Source: Adiantum capillus-veneris
Taxonomy: Eukaryota > Streptophyta > Polypodiopsida > Polypodiales > Pteridaceae
Direction: 5' to 3'
Assembly: GCA_014529385.2 (NCBI GenBank)
Contig: CM043968.1
Coordinates: 25,095,013-25,159,012 of the forward strand
Length of the DNA stretch: 64,000 nt
Below, piece by piece: positions 11,371-24,760 of the stretch. The notes under the pieces are model-generated. The model searched no databases. It was not told where the DNA came from and saw only the letters and a list, made by a program, of their open reading frames with translations. The position numbers and the translations under genes were made by a program. Within the stretch, counting starts at the first letter, position 1. The number at the start of each line of letters is the position of its first letter.

Positions 11371-12224
11371 TAATTATCCCATATTAAATGATCAGTTTAA
11401 TATGAGAAAATCATTTGGGTTGGTTAGATATTAGATATTTAATGACACATGTGATGGAATTGGGTTATGATTTATGATTTTGGATTGATCATGAAGTGGT
11501 TCTGATGGTTTATGGTGGATATGTAAGGGTAGAGACCCTGTACAATCTCACTGCTTGTAAAATATTGTCTGTGCATATGGAAGATGCTATTGAAATTGGA
11601 CTCATGTGTTATGTTTCTCATGGAAGTGTTGCTACAACACTACGATCACCTACATTGCTTAGCCTTAGACAAAAGGATCGATGACTTGGGGCTTTGCTCG
11701 ATCGGGTTTGTTGCCTAGGTTTTTTTTTTGTTAGTTAGGCTCATCTACACGGTTAGAGCGTCGAGGTTGAATGACCTACATGGCTAATGCGTCAGGGATC
11801 TTGCCTTGTCTTTGCCTAGACACCTAATGCTGGGCATTGAAGAGGCGTGGTGCCTAAACTAGTATAGTCGGTGTTTATATTCTACCACCTACTGGTATTT
11901 GGGATCCTTTTAGAGCTCGGGTTCATGAAGGGAAGCAAAACTGCCTTCCTCTATGTCTGACTCAGGTAGGTTCGAGGTGTTCTGGCTCGCTCCTTGAAAA
12001 AATATATTCTCTCTGTTTGTAGTAGAGCAAAAGTGGATGGGTGGAACAGCCGATCCCTACATAAGGTCCAGTGCTCTGCTAATCATTCATATCTTTGATG
12101 TTATGGTATACCCAAATTTTGGTTATTGCATTAGTTCATGGTTGCCTTTTTTATTTAAATGGCACATTTAAAGATTTTCTTTTGTCATTCTCACATGTCT
12201 TTATGCACTCTATTTCACCCTCCA

Positions 12225-12297
<73 letters not shown>

Positions 12298-12560
12298 CAA
12301 CAATGTGATGTACACTTATATTCACCCTTCACCTTGTTATTTTTCTTGAGTATGCTTTCATTCATATCACCCATTCAGAGATAGCACTAGTGGTTAGGTG
12401 CCTTTGGATGTAGTCCAACTCATAGTCTAAACTCCATGCTTTGTCCAAGACTGAGAGCTCCTTCCCTGTGCAAATGCTTTTGCAACTCTGATGTATATTG
12501 AAATTATATAAAAGTATAAAATTATATATTTTTTGCATAGACCCCTGGGAAGGGGTATCT
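11371..12560 (+). mobile_element. LTR-like segment (copy 1) with (CT)n(TA)n
   Basis: This segment precedes a PBS-like site at 12567 and contains a compound (CT)n(TA)n tract at 12228-12295. It matches 18814-20058. No clear TG...CA ends can be fixed, so the LTR reading rests on the PBS-like site and the ORF that follows. Confidence 0.4.
12228..12295. repeat. (CT)n(TA)n microsatellite
   Basis: About 30 bp of CT repeat run directly into about 38 bp of TA repeat. Confidence 0.95.
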
Positions 12561-12566
12561 CTGACT

Positions 12567-12577
12567 TGGTATTAGAG
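12567..12577 (+). promoter_or_regulatory. Degenerate tRNA-iMet-type PBS (copy 1)
   Basis: The sequence TGGTATTAGAG resembles TGGTATCAGAGC. The second copy (20065) reads TGGTATAAGAGC, nearer the consensus. Confidence 0.45.
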
Positions 12578-12819
12578 AAATAGGTTAGCCTAAATCCTTG
12601 TACTAGTTGGGTTAGTCATGTATCATGTACGCATTTATGCATGCTATTTGAGAAACAATACTATATTCGCAATGCATTTATGAGCGATGTTGATTGGTGA
12701 AACTTGTTTGAGTTGTCTTCTTGTATGGATTTATGTGGGATTGCGATTCGATAAATTGATTGGAGTGTCATATAAGTGTATTAATAATTTCTTTGAATAC
12801 TTATTTTGTACTTAACAAA

Positions 12820-13380
12820 TGGCTCCTAAGGTGACGTCTGAATGCAAGGGGAATGAGGTTTTGTCCATAGTGTTCAACAATATGGAAACATGGTTACCGA
12901 GGGATGCAAGGAAAGTGTTTTTATCCAAAGAATGGGACCAAATTCTTTGCAACACCAGAGACCATGACGTATTATAAGAGTCTTTACCTTACTTGCCATC
13001 AAGAACCCTTCTACCAATTCTTTATCTACATCCATGACAACCCGAGGGATTGGTTTGCTAACCTTAGGCTACTTCAACTTAGGATGTGGCTAGGCTTAGA
13101 AGATATGTACTACTACTTGGCAATGCATTTACAAATGCTCAAAATTTTTGAAGTTTCCAAGAAGTTTGAAGCACTTAAAACTATCAAAGGGAAAGAAAAT
13201 CTAGAGGATAACTATAGACCATAATATCATATGAGAGTTCTAATAGAATACCCACTTATGAGAGTTAAAAGAGTATTTAGAGAGTTTGTCCCAAAGCATC
13301 GGTATATTGTAAGAAGCCATAAAAATCAGATTTTGATGAATAAAGAGCATATACTAAATTTTTCTATCCATGTGTACTAA
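12820..13380 (+). pseudogene. Unrecognised ORF remnant after PBS (copy 1)
   Basis: An ATG at 12820 opens MAPKVTSECKGNEVLSIVFN and NNMETWLPRDARKV before a stop. A second frame then carries DYYKSLYLTCHQEPFYQ..., a YYYLAMHLQMLKIFE segment and, after a stop, MRVLIEYPLMRVKRVFREFV. The protein looks like real coding sequence broken by frameshifts and sits where Gag of an LTR element would be, but I recognise no family. The copy at 20316 has the same breaks with small differences. Confidence 0.4.
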
Positions 13381-14670
13381 GTCTTCTATTTACTTGTCAT
13401 GTTTTTAGATGGATCTCCTTAACAGTCTAGATGAACTCTTGAGTGACTTTGCGAGAAATGTATTTTTCAACTATGCAGTTGGATTCATTGGGGAGTTAAA
13501 GTGGTTTGAGCTTCCAAGGGGACTAGAGATTATCTTATTTTGAACTCCTACGTAGCATGGGAATTGTATGTCGACGCACAACATGAACACCATCGTTTCT
13601 TATAAATAATGGAGACACGTAGTGCCAACTCTCCATCATAATTTTGTATGGTACTATTGTACTTTACAAACAAAGAGAAAAAAAAACTATTTCCTTCCAT
13701 AGCTTTCCAGCATATAATTTCCTTTAAAAACATAAAAACTAAGTCTATGTGAATAATGTACTCCCTTAAAGCCTATAAACAGTATTAATAGAAGTATGTT
13801 TGACTTGATTACCTTTTGGAGAGAAATTGTCAGAAAAGTGAATAACAAAGGGATCTCCAAGCTCTCACATTTTTGGGACAAGGACAACTATTACTGGAAG
13901 GATGTGGGATAGTTGGTGGTGCATCATAAATTGAATATGAAGGAGAAGCCCTTGATCAGTATAGAAGTTGTGTAACTGTCCAATGCTTATCTTTAGGATG
14001 GAGCTCTATTGAAAAGCTTGGCATTGGTCCAAGGACAGATCGATTGCACTTCCCAAAATATTTGAAAGATCTAACAAGCCAAGCTGTAAATTGGGTTGGT
14101 TTACTCCATCATCAAGTTATGGAGGGTGAATAGGTCGTAAGAGAAGTGGGTGAGGAGTATAAACAATATTTGGGAGGTTAAATGGCCAAAATCAATGACG
14201 ATATTCACTTGTAAGGGGTTGTGGGGGCTATCCCAACTAGGAATAATAATCTTGCTAGAGGGATTGGCCTAGACAGTTTCTTTGAGTGCAATGCAGCTTC
14301 AAAGGATCCCTTAAATCTATTTAAAGAATGCTCCAACGTTAGAGGATCCCTTAAATCTATTAAAAAAATGCCTCTCCTTGGAGGGTCTTTCTGCAAAAAT
14401 CTGCAAATAGGTGTAGTGTCGTGGAAGGTACTCTTCTTCAAAAATGATTTGGTTATGGGAGGGAGAAGATTTCAAAACGAAGCGATTTTGATATACACAC
14501 AAATTAAAAAAAAAATTGCTACTTGAAGCAGGTTTGGTAAGCTCAAAACCTTCGCGTCTTTGAAACTGTGTGGTAGCTCAATTCCAAGATATCATGCATA
14601 AAAACGATGAACTTATATGTTTAATAAGGTCAAGAGTAGGGTCAAATGCACAAGCCAAAGAATAGAAATA
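13381..14670. other. Unrecognised internal repeat sequence (copy 1)
   Basis: No ORF with family features is seen. A direct repeat of GGATCCCTTAAATCTATT occurs at about 14303 and 14343. Matches 20870-22150. Confidence 0.4.
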
Positions 14671-14673
14671 TGC

Positions 14674-14697
14674 ATGTGTGTGTGTGTGTGTGTCTGT

Positions 14698-14731
<34 letters not shown>
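14674..14731. repeat. (GT)n(GA)n compound microsatellite
   Basis: TG repeat to about 14697, then GA repeat, in the same order as the other compound tracts in this window. Confidence 0.95.
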
Positions 14732-14736
<5 letters not shown>

Positions 14737-14879
14737 CACGTGGAGCCAGTGTCTCCTAGACGTCTCTCGCCTTTGCTTTATTCTTTCTCCTTTTCCCAAA
14801 GCTAGGTATCTTGTGAGATTTCCCTCGATGAGACATGCGTACAAAGCTACTCATGATACATATTGGACTAAAGTAACAA

Positions 14880-15240
14880 AGTGAATGTTGACCTTTGCGT
14901 GTTAAAATCAAACCTAGAAAGAAATTCTTATGTTCCTTAAATGAAAGTTTAATTTACAACTAAAGAAATGATTTTTAAATCAAAGAGTGAAAAAAAGAAA
15001 GGATCCATTTACAAATTAAGCAAAGATAATAAAAAGAAGAATGAAGTGAGTTTTAAATGAAGGGACCAAGTTATAATGATGAAAAGACCATTTACAATAT
15101 AAATAAAAATTATTTCAAAAGCTTCTTTTTAAAACAACGAAGACAAATTTTTTTCTACATCAACAACTAAAGAAAATTGCACAGTTTGCTCACCCACCCC
15201 CCTATGGCCTCTCTAGGCCAAAAAGGCCAAGAAAGCATAA
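14880..15240. repeat. Dispersed repeat block A (copy 1)
   Basis: The phrase AAATCAAACCTAGAAAGAAA, followed by an ACAACTAAAGAA block, also occurs at 23803, 38837 and 39020. No coding potential. Confidence 0.75.
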
Positions 15241-15249
15241 CTACTTATG

Positions 15250-15850
15250 CACCACAATTGTGAGTGACTTTATTAGAATGCCACCAAAAAATTACAAATC
15301 AGCCTAAGCTCACACCCACCCTTAACGGCCAGATGGTTACATGGTTAAATCAGAAAAGTATCTACTAACGTACTATTACCAAAAGCCCAATCCTTCACAC
15401 CGCAAGGTTTGAACGAATGGCGAGGGTCGCCCTAAGCCAATCATCCGAGCTTTTCCCTTTTCCTAACATAAACATGAACTCCTTGCTTTCTTGCATTATC
15501 TCGGAGAAGCTAGCCACAAAGAGGACACTATCAAAGACGAATGTCATATGTAGTCTTCGTCAAGATCCTTTTTTTAATTTTTATTATAGCAAGACTCATA
15601 ATTTGTGAGTGGATTGTATTAATCATATCATAAAATTCTAGAGCCGATCTCAAGCTCTGATCGAGCCTTGAGATGCATAAGCCTACAAGCCGGATGCTTA
15701 CCGTCTCGCAAAGAAACCTATCACCACAGAATGTGAAAAAAAATTATAGGCTTTACTTCTCGTCTGTTGATAACACGACATGGTTAGTCCGACACCAATC
15801 ATCCAAGTATTGCCAAGGAGAAGAAAGTTTGAAGGACTTTTATGTCCTTT
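15250..15850. repeat. Dispersed repeat block B (copy 1)
   Basis: Begins near AATTGTGAGTGACTTTATTA and includes AATCATCCGAGC and GAAGAAAGTTTGAAGGAC. Other copies lie at 24160-24760 and 51430-52200. No terminal repeats or ORF identified. Confidence 0.75.
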
Positions 15851-15904
15851 ATCAATGGATGGATCGTTTCATTTCACAACCTTAGAAGACTTGAAGTTCC
15901 TTTC

Positions 15905-16260
15905 GTTCATTTATACATATATAATGGGGGGAGGGATTCCGGGCCCCCCTCCTTGCCACATGGCATTTTCTCCTCAATCCGATTCCTTTGGGCTATGACC
16001 TATGCGCAAAGAGGGAGAGAAAGATCCCATTACTAATTAGCCTAGGTAGTCTCGGGAGTCAGAATGTGTGTGCATGCTGAAGAAACCTTTGTGTGCCAAC
16101 AATCGCCCGTGGGGCACCATTGGACAGGGCCGGTGGCTGTCAGGAGGTGCAATGACTGATTTGGATTGCAAGACCCAGGTCCCTGCGCTGAGAGAGATAA
16201 CCCTTTTAGTGTAGTCTGTGTGCGGATGAGACTCGAGAGGCCCAAAGGGAGAGAAATATG
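15905..16260. mobile_element. Helitron-like 5' segment (copy 1), degenerate start
   Basis: TATATAATGGGGGGAGGGAT followed by GCCCCCCTCC and CCACATGGCA resembles the Helitron-type 5' end seen at 31235. The TCTATACTA start itself is degraded. Confidence 0.35.
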
Positions 16261-16275
16261 ACAATGCTTTGATGG

Positions 16276-16276
<1 letters not shown>

Positions 16277-16339
<63 letters not shown>

Positions 16340-16379
16340 CAACCCATTACCCATGTGCTTTTACTTGCGAGCGTCTGAC

Positions 16380-16454
<75 letters not shown>
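16277..16454. repeat. (GA)n - 46-bp cassette - (GT)n(GA)n (copy 1)
   Basis: A GA tract (to 16336), a unique 46-bp spacer starting AACGCAACCCATTACC and ending GTCTGACTT, then GT and GA tracts. The same arrangement recurs at 25186-25377 and 36489-36669. Confidence 0.9.
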
Positions 16455-16456
<2 letters not shown>

Positions 16457-16648
16457 GCTACCCACACAGCAGCGTTCAAAGAAAAAGTTAATTTCACAAA
16501 CATACGAAATGCCCTTTAGGGTAGTTCCAAAGAGGAGAAATTTTTAACTCTATTTTCTTAAACGGATGTTCTCCTTAAATAGATTGTGTTGATTTTTCAA
16601 CCAGTTCAAGGCTAAGATGAGGCACACTTTTCCAACACACTGTTTGAC

Positions 16649-16651
<3 letters not shown>

Positions 16652-16747
<96 letters not shown>
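16652..16747. repeat. (GT)n(GA)n compound microsatellite
   Basis: About 80 bp of GT repeat followed by a short GA repeat. The homologous tract in copy 2 (25575-25715) is longer. Confidence 0.95.
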
Positions 16748-16924
16748 TGTGCTAGAGATTGTGTTCCCCATGGTGAGGAATTGACGATGACCATTGCTAT
16801 CGTAGTAATTAGGCGAGACGACTTGTATTGAGTAGTGGAGTGCGGGAGGCAGCTCTAGGAAGCAAACTTAGGACTCGAGGAGGACAACTGAGGTCAATGC
16901 GACTCGAGCAGGACCACAGAGGTC

Positions 16925-17115
16925 AGTGTCTTGCCTCACATTAGGCAGCATCTCGCCTTTCAATACGAAAGCTACTTTGAGTTCAGCAACCCACCTTTGA
17001 ATGCAAAGGTTGCTCTCATGAGACCTTGCATCATGCAACGTCCCGCCTTTCAGTGTGAAAGCTGCTCTCATCAGACTATTGTCGAGGTGCCAATGTCATT
17101 TTCAAATGTGGCGTT
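16925..17115. repeat. Short palindromic tandem repeats, block 1
   Basis: Degenerate units of about 42 bp each hold an inverted repeat of the type CTTTCANTNNGAAAG followed by CTGCTCTCATCAGAC. Three to four units are present. Related blocks lie at 25893, 30440 and 30955. Confidence 0.7.
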
Positions 17116-17239
17116 TTGATAGCCTCTAAAAGGGGGAGGGATTTCGACCCCTCCTGACACATGGCAAAAGTTGGTTCGTCTGGCATTTTTAGGTAGTGTG
17201 CCCTACACGAAGGGTGACAATGACAGAGAGTATGTACTT

Positions 17240-17560
17240 CATGTGTCATTTTCTATAGTGCATCATATTTTGATTGCATGGCAGCCATCCAATTTTTTGA
17301 ATTCTGTGCTTCAACAAAAGATAGAGGTTCATCAACATCATCTAAGCTCACAGCCAAAGCATAACAATCTGATGCATAAGATGCATGGCGAGAGCCTGAG
17401 TGAGTGCGACTAGAAAAAGGTGCATCCAATTTTTTGTCACGCAATGAATGCATGAGCCATTTTGGCATACCTCTAGCCTGCTCATTTTTAGCCCTTTCCT
17501 CATCATGTACATCTGCATTAGTAATAGGCTGATATGTGTCATTTTCAAAAACCCCCATAG
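17240..17560 (-). pseudogene. Ty1/copia integrase-RT linker, truncated before RT (copy 1)
   Basis: The minus-strand ORF (17558-17253) ends EPLSFVEAQNSKNWMAAMQS then KYDAL, the conserved entry into the copia reverse transcriptase. The homology stops within a few codons and is replaced by Helitron-like repeat sequence, so RT and RNase H are absent. Copy 2 is cut at the same place, so the truncation came before the duplication. Confidence 0.75.
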
Positions 17561-17659
17561 GCTATACATTTGCCTCATTGGAGTTTACATTCGTACTTCC
17601 ACCACTAAAAAGAGGCAACAAAGTGTCATAAATGTCTTGTGATCTTACATTATTGTCTG

Positions 17660-18530
17660 TAGTACATGACAGCAAAGGCTGAACAGAATCTTCCACAAAC
17701 ACAACATCATGTGAGACTAAAATACGCTTTGTTTGCGGATGTACAACCTGTAACCTTTGCTTTCAACACTATAACCAACAAAAATACATTTGACAACCTT
17801 ATCATCCAATTTTCAATGCTGTGTTTGTGGCACCAAAGTATATGCCAAACAACCAAAAGCACACATGTGCTCCATAGAAGGTTTTCTAACATGCCATGCT
17901 TCTTATGGAGTAATAGACCACAAAGCTTTTGTAGGACACCTATTTAGTACCTAAGTGGCACACATGATGGCCTCAAGCCAAAAAGAATGCGGCAAAGCTT
18001 GACTTTTGACCATATATCGTGCCGTTTTCGTAAGTGACATATTTTTCTTCTCAGGAACACCATTTTGTTGAGGCATATAAGGCACTGTACATTGGTGTTT
18101 TATCCCACAACTAGCCAAAGATTTATTAAATTCATGAGACATATACTCCCCTCCTCGATCAGAACGGAGGGTGCCCATAGTACATTTTGAGATATTTTCA
18201 ACCATAGACAGAAATTGTTTGAAGCACATAAAAAATTTGGACTTAGCTTTAAGCAAAAATACCCATCCATGCCTGGAGTAATCATCAATTAAATTCATGA
18301 AGTAAAGGTAATTTCCCAAGGATGGGGTTTGCATGGGCCCACAAACATCACTATGCACAAGCTGCAACCTGCATGTGACCCTTTGGAAACTTAAAACACT
18401 ACATTTTACCCAAAATACAGCCTTCCTAAACATGTTTGACGTAGCAAACTCGCAAAATTCAAATGACCAAAATGTGCATGCCAAAGTTTTACATCTGATA
18501 GAAATAGCTTTTGAATCCAAAACTGCATTT
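17660..18530 (-). pseudogene. Ty1/copia integrase (copy 1)
   Basis: The ORF at 18520-17951 carries HSDVCGPMQTPSLGNYLYFM (first Asp), IDDYSRHGWVFLLKAKSK, LRSDRGGEYMSHEF (second Asp) and MPQQNGVPEKKN (catalytic Glu). After a stop the frame goes on toward the linker. Compared with copy 2, 15 bp are missing near 18380 and the HHCC zinc finger is frameshifted, so this copy is broken at its N-terminus. Integrase would insert the element's cDNA. Confidence 0.85.
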
Positions 18531-18537
18531 GCAAACT

Positions 18538-18810
18538 CTACTCACACTTGTCATACAAAGTGAGCTTAAACAACCCATGGCATAAAATTCCAGATGCAAC
18601 AATTTCATCACCGAAACTGAGATCATGGACTATACATCTGTCATCCACAAACTTGACTACAAGTCCAAGTCTAGCAAGTGCATATATAGACAAAAGATTC
18701 TTCTTGATCCCAAGTACATAAACTGCATCAACAAGTGTGAAAGAATTGCCATTTGCAGCAATAATCACAATCTTTCCAACTCCCTGAACCAGATAAGAGG
18801 CATTGTTCAC
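18538..18810 (-). pseudogene. Ty1/copia protease C-terminal part, cut by the duplication junction
   Basis: The frame reads VGKIVIIAANGNSFTLVDAV, YVLGIKKNLLSIYALARLGL and on to GLFKLTLYDKCE, the pre-integrase part of a copia polyprotein. The active-site end is missing because the duplication joint at 18812 removes it. Confidence 0.8.
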
Positions 18811-18813
18811 ATT

Positions 18814-20058
<1,245 letters not shown>

Positions 20059-20064
20059 CTGACT

Positions 20065-20076
20065 TGGTATAAGAGC
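20065..20076 (+). promoter_or_regulatory. tRNA-iMet-type PBS (copy 2)
   Basis: TGGTATAAGAGC matches the plant consensus TGGTATCAGAGC at 11 of 12 positions. Confidence 0.55.
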
Positions 20077-20315
20077 AATAGGTTAGCCTAATCCTTGTAC
20101 TAGTTGGGTTAGTCATGTATCATGTACGTATTTATGCAAGCTATTTGAGAAACAATACTGTATTTGCAATGCATTTATGAGCGATGTTGATTGGTGAAAC
20201 TTGTTTGAGTTGTCTTATTGTATGGATTTATGTGGGATTGCGATTCGATAAATTGATTGGAGTGTCATATAAGTGTATTAATAATTTCTTTCAATACTTA
20301 TTTTGTACTTAACAA

Positions 20316-20870
20316 ATGGCTCCTGAGGTGACGTCTGAATGCAAGGGGAATGAGGTTTTGTCCATAGTGTTCAACAATATGGAAACATGGTTACTGAGGG
20401 ATGCAAGGGAAGTGTTTTTATTCAGAGAATGGGACCAAAGTCTTTGCAACACGAGAGACCATGACGTATTGAAAGAGTCTTTACCTTACTTGCCATCAAG
20501 AACCCTTCTACCAATTCTTTATCTACATCCATGCTAACCTTAGGCTTCTTCAACTTAGGATGTGGCTTATAGGCTTAGAAGATATGTACTACTACTTGAC
20601 AATGCATTTACAAATGCTCAAAATTTATGAAGTTTCCAAGAAGTTTGAAGCACTTAAAACTATCAAAGGGCAAGAAAATCTAGAGGATAACTATAGACCA
20701 TAATATCATTTGAGAGTTCTAATAGAATACCCAATTATGAGAGTTAAAAGAGTATTTAGAGAGTTTGTCCCAAAGCATCGGTATATTGTAAGAAGCCATA
20801 AAAATCAGATTTTGATGAATAAAGAGCATAGACTCAATTTTTCTATCCATGTGTACTAAGTCTTCTATTT
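20316..20870 (+). pseudogene. Unrecognised ORF remnant after PBS (copy 2)
   Basis: The ATG at 20316 opens MAPEVTSECKGNEVLSIVFN and runs 73 codons, further than in copy 1 because the stop at the equivalent of 12973 is absent. The rest is frameshifted and about 25 bp are missing near 20535. Same unknown family as 12820. Confidence 0.4.
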
Positions 20871-22150
20871 CCTTGTCATGTTTTTAGATGGATCTCCTTA
20901 ACAGTCTAGATGAACTCTTGAGTGACTTTGCGAGAAATGTATTTTTCAACTATGCAGTTGGATTCATTGGGGAGTTAAAGTGGTTTGAGCTTCCAAGGGG
21001 ACTAGAGATTATCTTAGTTTGAACTCCTACGTAGCATGGGAATTGTATGTTGACGCACAACATGAACACCATCGTTTCTTATAAATAATGGAGACACGTA
21101 GTGCCAACTCTCCATCATAATTTTGTATGGTACTATTGTACTTTACAAACAAAGAGAAAAAAAAATTATTTCCTTCCATAGCTTTCCAGCATATAATTTC
21201 CTTTAAAAACTTAAAAACTAAGTCTATGTGAATAATGTACTCCCTTAAAGCCTATAAACAGTATTAATAGAAGTATGTTTGACTTGATTACCTTTTGGAG
21301 AGAAATTGCCAGAAAAGTGAATAACAAAGGGATCTCCAAGCTCTCACATTTTTGGGACAAGGACAACTATTACTGGAATGATGTGGGATAGTTGGTGGTG
21401 CATCATAAATTGAATATGAAGGAGAAGCTCTTGATCAGTATAGAAGTTGTGTAACTGTCCAATGCTTATCTTTAGGATGGAGCTCTATTGAAAAGCTTGG
21501 CATTGGTCCAAGGACAGATCGATTGCACTTCCCAAAACATTTGAAAGATCTAACAAGCCAAGCTGTAAATTGGGTTGGTTTACTCCATCATCAAGTTATG
21601 GAGGGTGAATAGGTCGTAAGAGAAGTGGGTGAGGAGTATAAACAATATTTGGGAGGTTAAATGGCCAAAATCAATGACGATATTCACTTGTGAGGGGTTG
21701 TGGGGGCTATCCCAACTAGGAATAATAATCTTGCTAGAGGGATTGGCCTAGACAGTTTCTTTGAGTGCAAAGCAGCTTCAAAGGATCCCTTAAATCTATT
21801 TAAAGAATGCTCCAACGTTAGAGGATCCCTTAAATCTTTAAAAAAAATACCTCTCCTTGGAGGGTCTTTCTGCAAAAATCTGCAAATAGGTGTAGTGTCG
21901 TGGAAGGTACTCTTCTTCAAAAATGATTTGGTTATGGGAGGGAGAAGATTTCAAAACGAAGAGATTTTGATATACACACAAATTTAAAAAAAAATTCTAC
22001 TTGAAGCAGGTTTGGTAAGCTCAAAACCTTCGCGTCTTTGAAACTGTGTGGTAGCTCAATTCCAAGATATCATGCATGAAAACGATGAACTTATATGTTT
22101 AATAAGGTCAAGAGTAGGGTCAAATGCACAAGCCAAAGAATAGAAATATG
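20871..22150. other. Unrecognised internal repeat sequence (copy 2)
   Basis: Matches 13381-14664 of copy 1. No ORF with family features. Confidence 0.4.
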
Positions 22151-22154
22151 CACT

Positions 22155-23154
22155 TAGTTTGAGTGGTTGCTTGAATGGTTCCATCTAAAGAAAAAAAGAT
22201 CACTAATCATCGGCAAGATCTGCTAGATAAGGAAGAAACAAGGTCTCTCACTTATGCATTGTATAGCCCTTTTTGGAAAATTATCCCCTCAAGGCACATG
22301 TAGTGCTTGAGGTTCATTTTATATACTCTCCAAAAATAATATAACATCTCTACCCACAATTGTATGGAAAAGAGAAGAAGTAGTATTTTCAAGTACTTGT
22401 CTAATATAACAAGGTAAAGGATCATTATTATGGCTTGCTAGAAAATTGCAATACAAAAACATTTTTATTTACAAGAAATCTTTTGAAAGGATATAGAGAG
22501 GATCTATGATACTAATAGGACATGTTTTTTGAAGTGGTAATCATGGAAAAGCTAATTATTGATCAAATTGGGTCCAACTTGAAGTGTGAATAGTTTTCTA
22601 TAACATTTATCTCAAAAAGCAACAATGTAAAGAAATCAATGTGATTATTTCAATATAGGTTAAGATTTCAGAGTTAATATCGACAATGAAATGAATTCAA
22701 AGTATGATCGAACGACATTGAACCAAAAAAATTAGAGAGTTTTTAATGGAATCATGGGCATCATTCTCTTATCAAGTGGATTTTTTTCTTTTAAATGTTA
22801 CTTGACAATTTAATCAATATTGCAAAGGTCTAAACCTAATCTTTAAAACTACTATGCGGTCAACTTTCAATAAGAGGAATCTAGATTCCTTGATCACTCC
22901 CCACTTTTCCAAAGAAAGTGGAGTCATCTCCCATCGTCTCTCTCTCTCCATGGACTGCGCACCACCATCAGATGCATTTCCTTGTTCGCCTACACCATCA
23001 CTCGCCCACCCTGCATGCCTACTCCTGCATACGTCCCGCCTGCCCACACACAGAGCGGACTAATTTTTGTGCACTCACCTTCCTCTGGCGAGTCGATCTC
23101 TCGATGGATGGTATCGCTGATGGCCATAAAAAGAACTGAAGCGCATGGAGGCAA

Positions 23155-23193
<39 letters not shown>

Positions 23194-23478
23194 CTCGATG
23201 CGAGCTCAATACCTGCACCTGGCTGCTCCACAAGACCTGTGCCACAGCAGTATCCGTCCTCTCCAAACACCATCACTCCTCTTTCTATCACCCTCATTCT
23301 CCCTCTCTCGCTCTCTTCCCTATGCACATCTCGATAGTTGCCTAATGATGTGTAAGGTCTGCATTCAAGGCTATTGCACAGATCCTCGCGCTTGTCGACA
23401 ACCACTCTCCCATACATTTGCATGTCCTGCTGTCGAGCGTGCACACACACTCCATTTCTGATACCCTTCTGTGCCATG

Positions 23479-23529
<51 letters not shown>

Positions 23530-23555
23530 TCGAAATGCCTCCACTCGCCTGTGTG
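22155..23555. other. About 1.4 kb present only in copy 2
   Basis: It sits between ATATGCA and GCATGTGTG, which are fused in copy 1 as ATATGCATGTGTG. The simplest reading is a deletion in copy 1 at a GCA microhomology next to the GT tract. The segment contains GA tracts at 23158-23191 and 23481-23526 and a Cys/His/Pro-rich-looking but non-homologous reading frame; no gene is supported. Confidence 0.6.

Positions 23556-23556
<1 letters not shown>

Positions 23557-23638
<82 letters not shown>
23557..23638. repeat. (GT)n(GA)n compound microsatellite
   Basis: Counterpart of 14674-14731. Confidence 0.95.
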
Positions 23639-23639
<1 letters not shown>

Positions 23640-23789
23640 GTGGAGCTAGCGTCTCCTAGACGTCTCTCGCCTTTGCTTTATTCTTTCTCCTTTTCCTAAA
23701 GCTAGGTTTCTTGTGAGATTCCCCTCGATGAGACATGCGTACAGAGCTACTCATGATACATGTTGGACTAAAGTAACAAAGTGAATGTT

Positions 23790-24110
23790 GACCTTTGCAT
23801 GTTAAAATCAAACCTAGAAAGAAATTTTTATGTTCCTTAAATGAAAGTTTAATTCACAACTAAAGAAGTGATTTTTAAATCAAAGAGTGAAAAAAAAGAA
23901 AGGATCCATTTACAAATTAAGCAAAGATAATAAAAAGAAGAATGAAGTGAGTCTTAAATGAAGGGACCAAGTTATAATGATGAAAAGACCATTTACAATA
24001 TAAATAAAAATCATTCCAAAAGCTTCTTTTTCAAACAAAGAGGACAAATTTTTTTCTACATCAACAACTAAAGAAAATTGCACCGTTTGCTCACCCACCC
24101 CCCTATGGCC
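23790..24110. repeat. Dispersed repeat block A (copy 2)
   Basis: Counterpart of 14880-15240. Confidence 0.75.
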
Positions 24111-24159
24111 TCTCTAAGCGAAAAAGGCTAAGAAAGCATAACTACTTATGCACCACAAT

Positions 24160-24760
24160 TGTGAGTGATTGTATTAGAATGCCACCAAAAAATTACAAAT
24201 CAACCTAAGCTCACACCCACCCTTAAGGGCCAAATGGTTACATGGTTAAATCAGAAAAGTATCTACTAACGTACTATTACCAAAAGCCCAATCCTTCACA
24301 CCCCAAGGTTTGAATGAATGGCGAGGGTTGCCCTAAGCCAATCATCCGAGCTTTTCCCTTTTCCTAACATAAACATGAACTCCTTGCTTTCTTGCACTAT
24401 CTCGGAGAAGCTAGCCACAAAGAGGACACTATCAAAGACGATATCAAAGATGAATGTCATATGTAGTCTTCCTCAAGATCTTTTTTTTTATTTTTATTAT
24501 AGCAAAACTCATAATTTGTGAGTGGATTGTATTAATCATATCATAAAATTCTAGAGCCAACCTCAAGCTCTGATTGAGCCTTGAGGTGCATAAGTCTCTA
24601 AGCTGGATGCTTACCATCTCGCAATGAGGCCTATCACCACATAATGTGAAAAACAATTATAGGCTTTACTTATCGTCTGTTGATAACACAGCATGGTTAG
24701 TCCTACACCAATCATCCAAGTATTGCCAAGGAGAAGAAAGTTTGAAGGACTTTTATGTCC
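24160..24760. repeat. Dispersed repeat block B (copy 2)
   Basis: Counterpart of 15250-15850 with a small in-unit duplication (ATCAAAGACG/ATCAAAGATG near 24430). Confidence 0.75.

Larger units (their letters stand above)
11371..18813. repeat. Large tandem duplication, copy 1 (about 7.44 kb)
   Basis: From TTTAATTATCCCATATT at 11371 the sequence matches 18814 onward nearly base for base, through the LTR-like part, microsatellites, Helitron-like pieces and the copia fragment. Copy 1 ends inside the copia protease region at about 18812, where copy 2 begins. Small substitutions and indels separate the copies, so the event is not very recent. Confidence 0.9.

Noticed and set aside
16925-17115. CRISPR-like array (short palindromic repeats with spacers)
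   Set aside because: Repeats are degenerate, spacers are not unique or of constant length, and the context is a plant nuclear genome without cas genes.
22982-23461. 159-codon plus-strand frame
   Set aside because: It crosses a GA tract, has no recognisable domain and lies in the segment present only in the second duplication copy.
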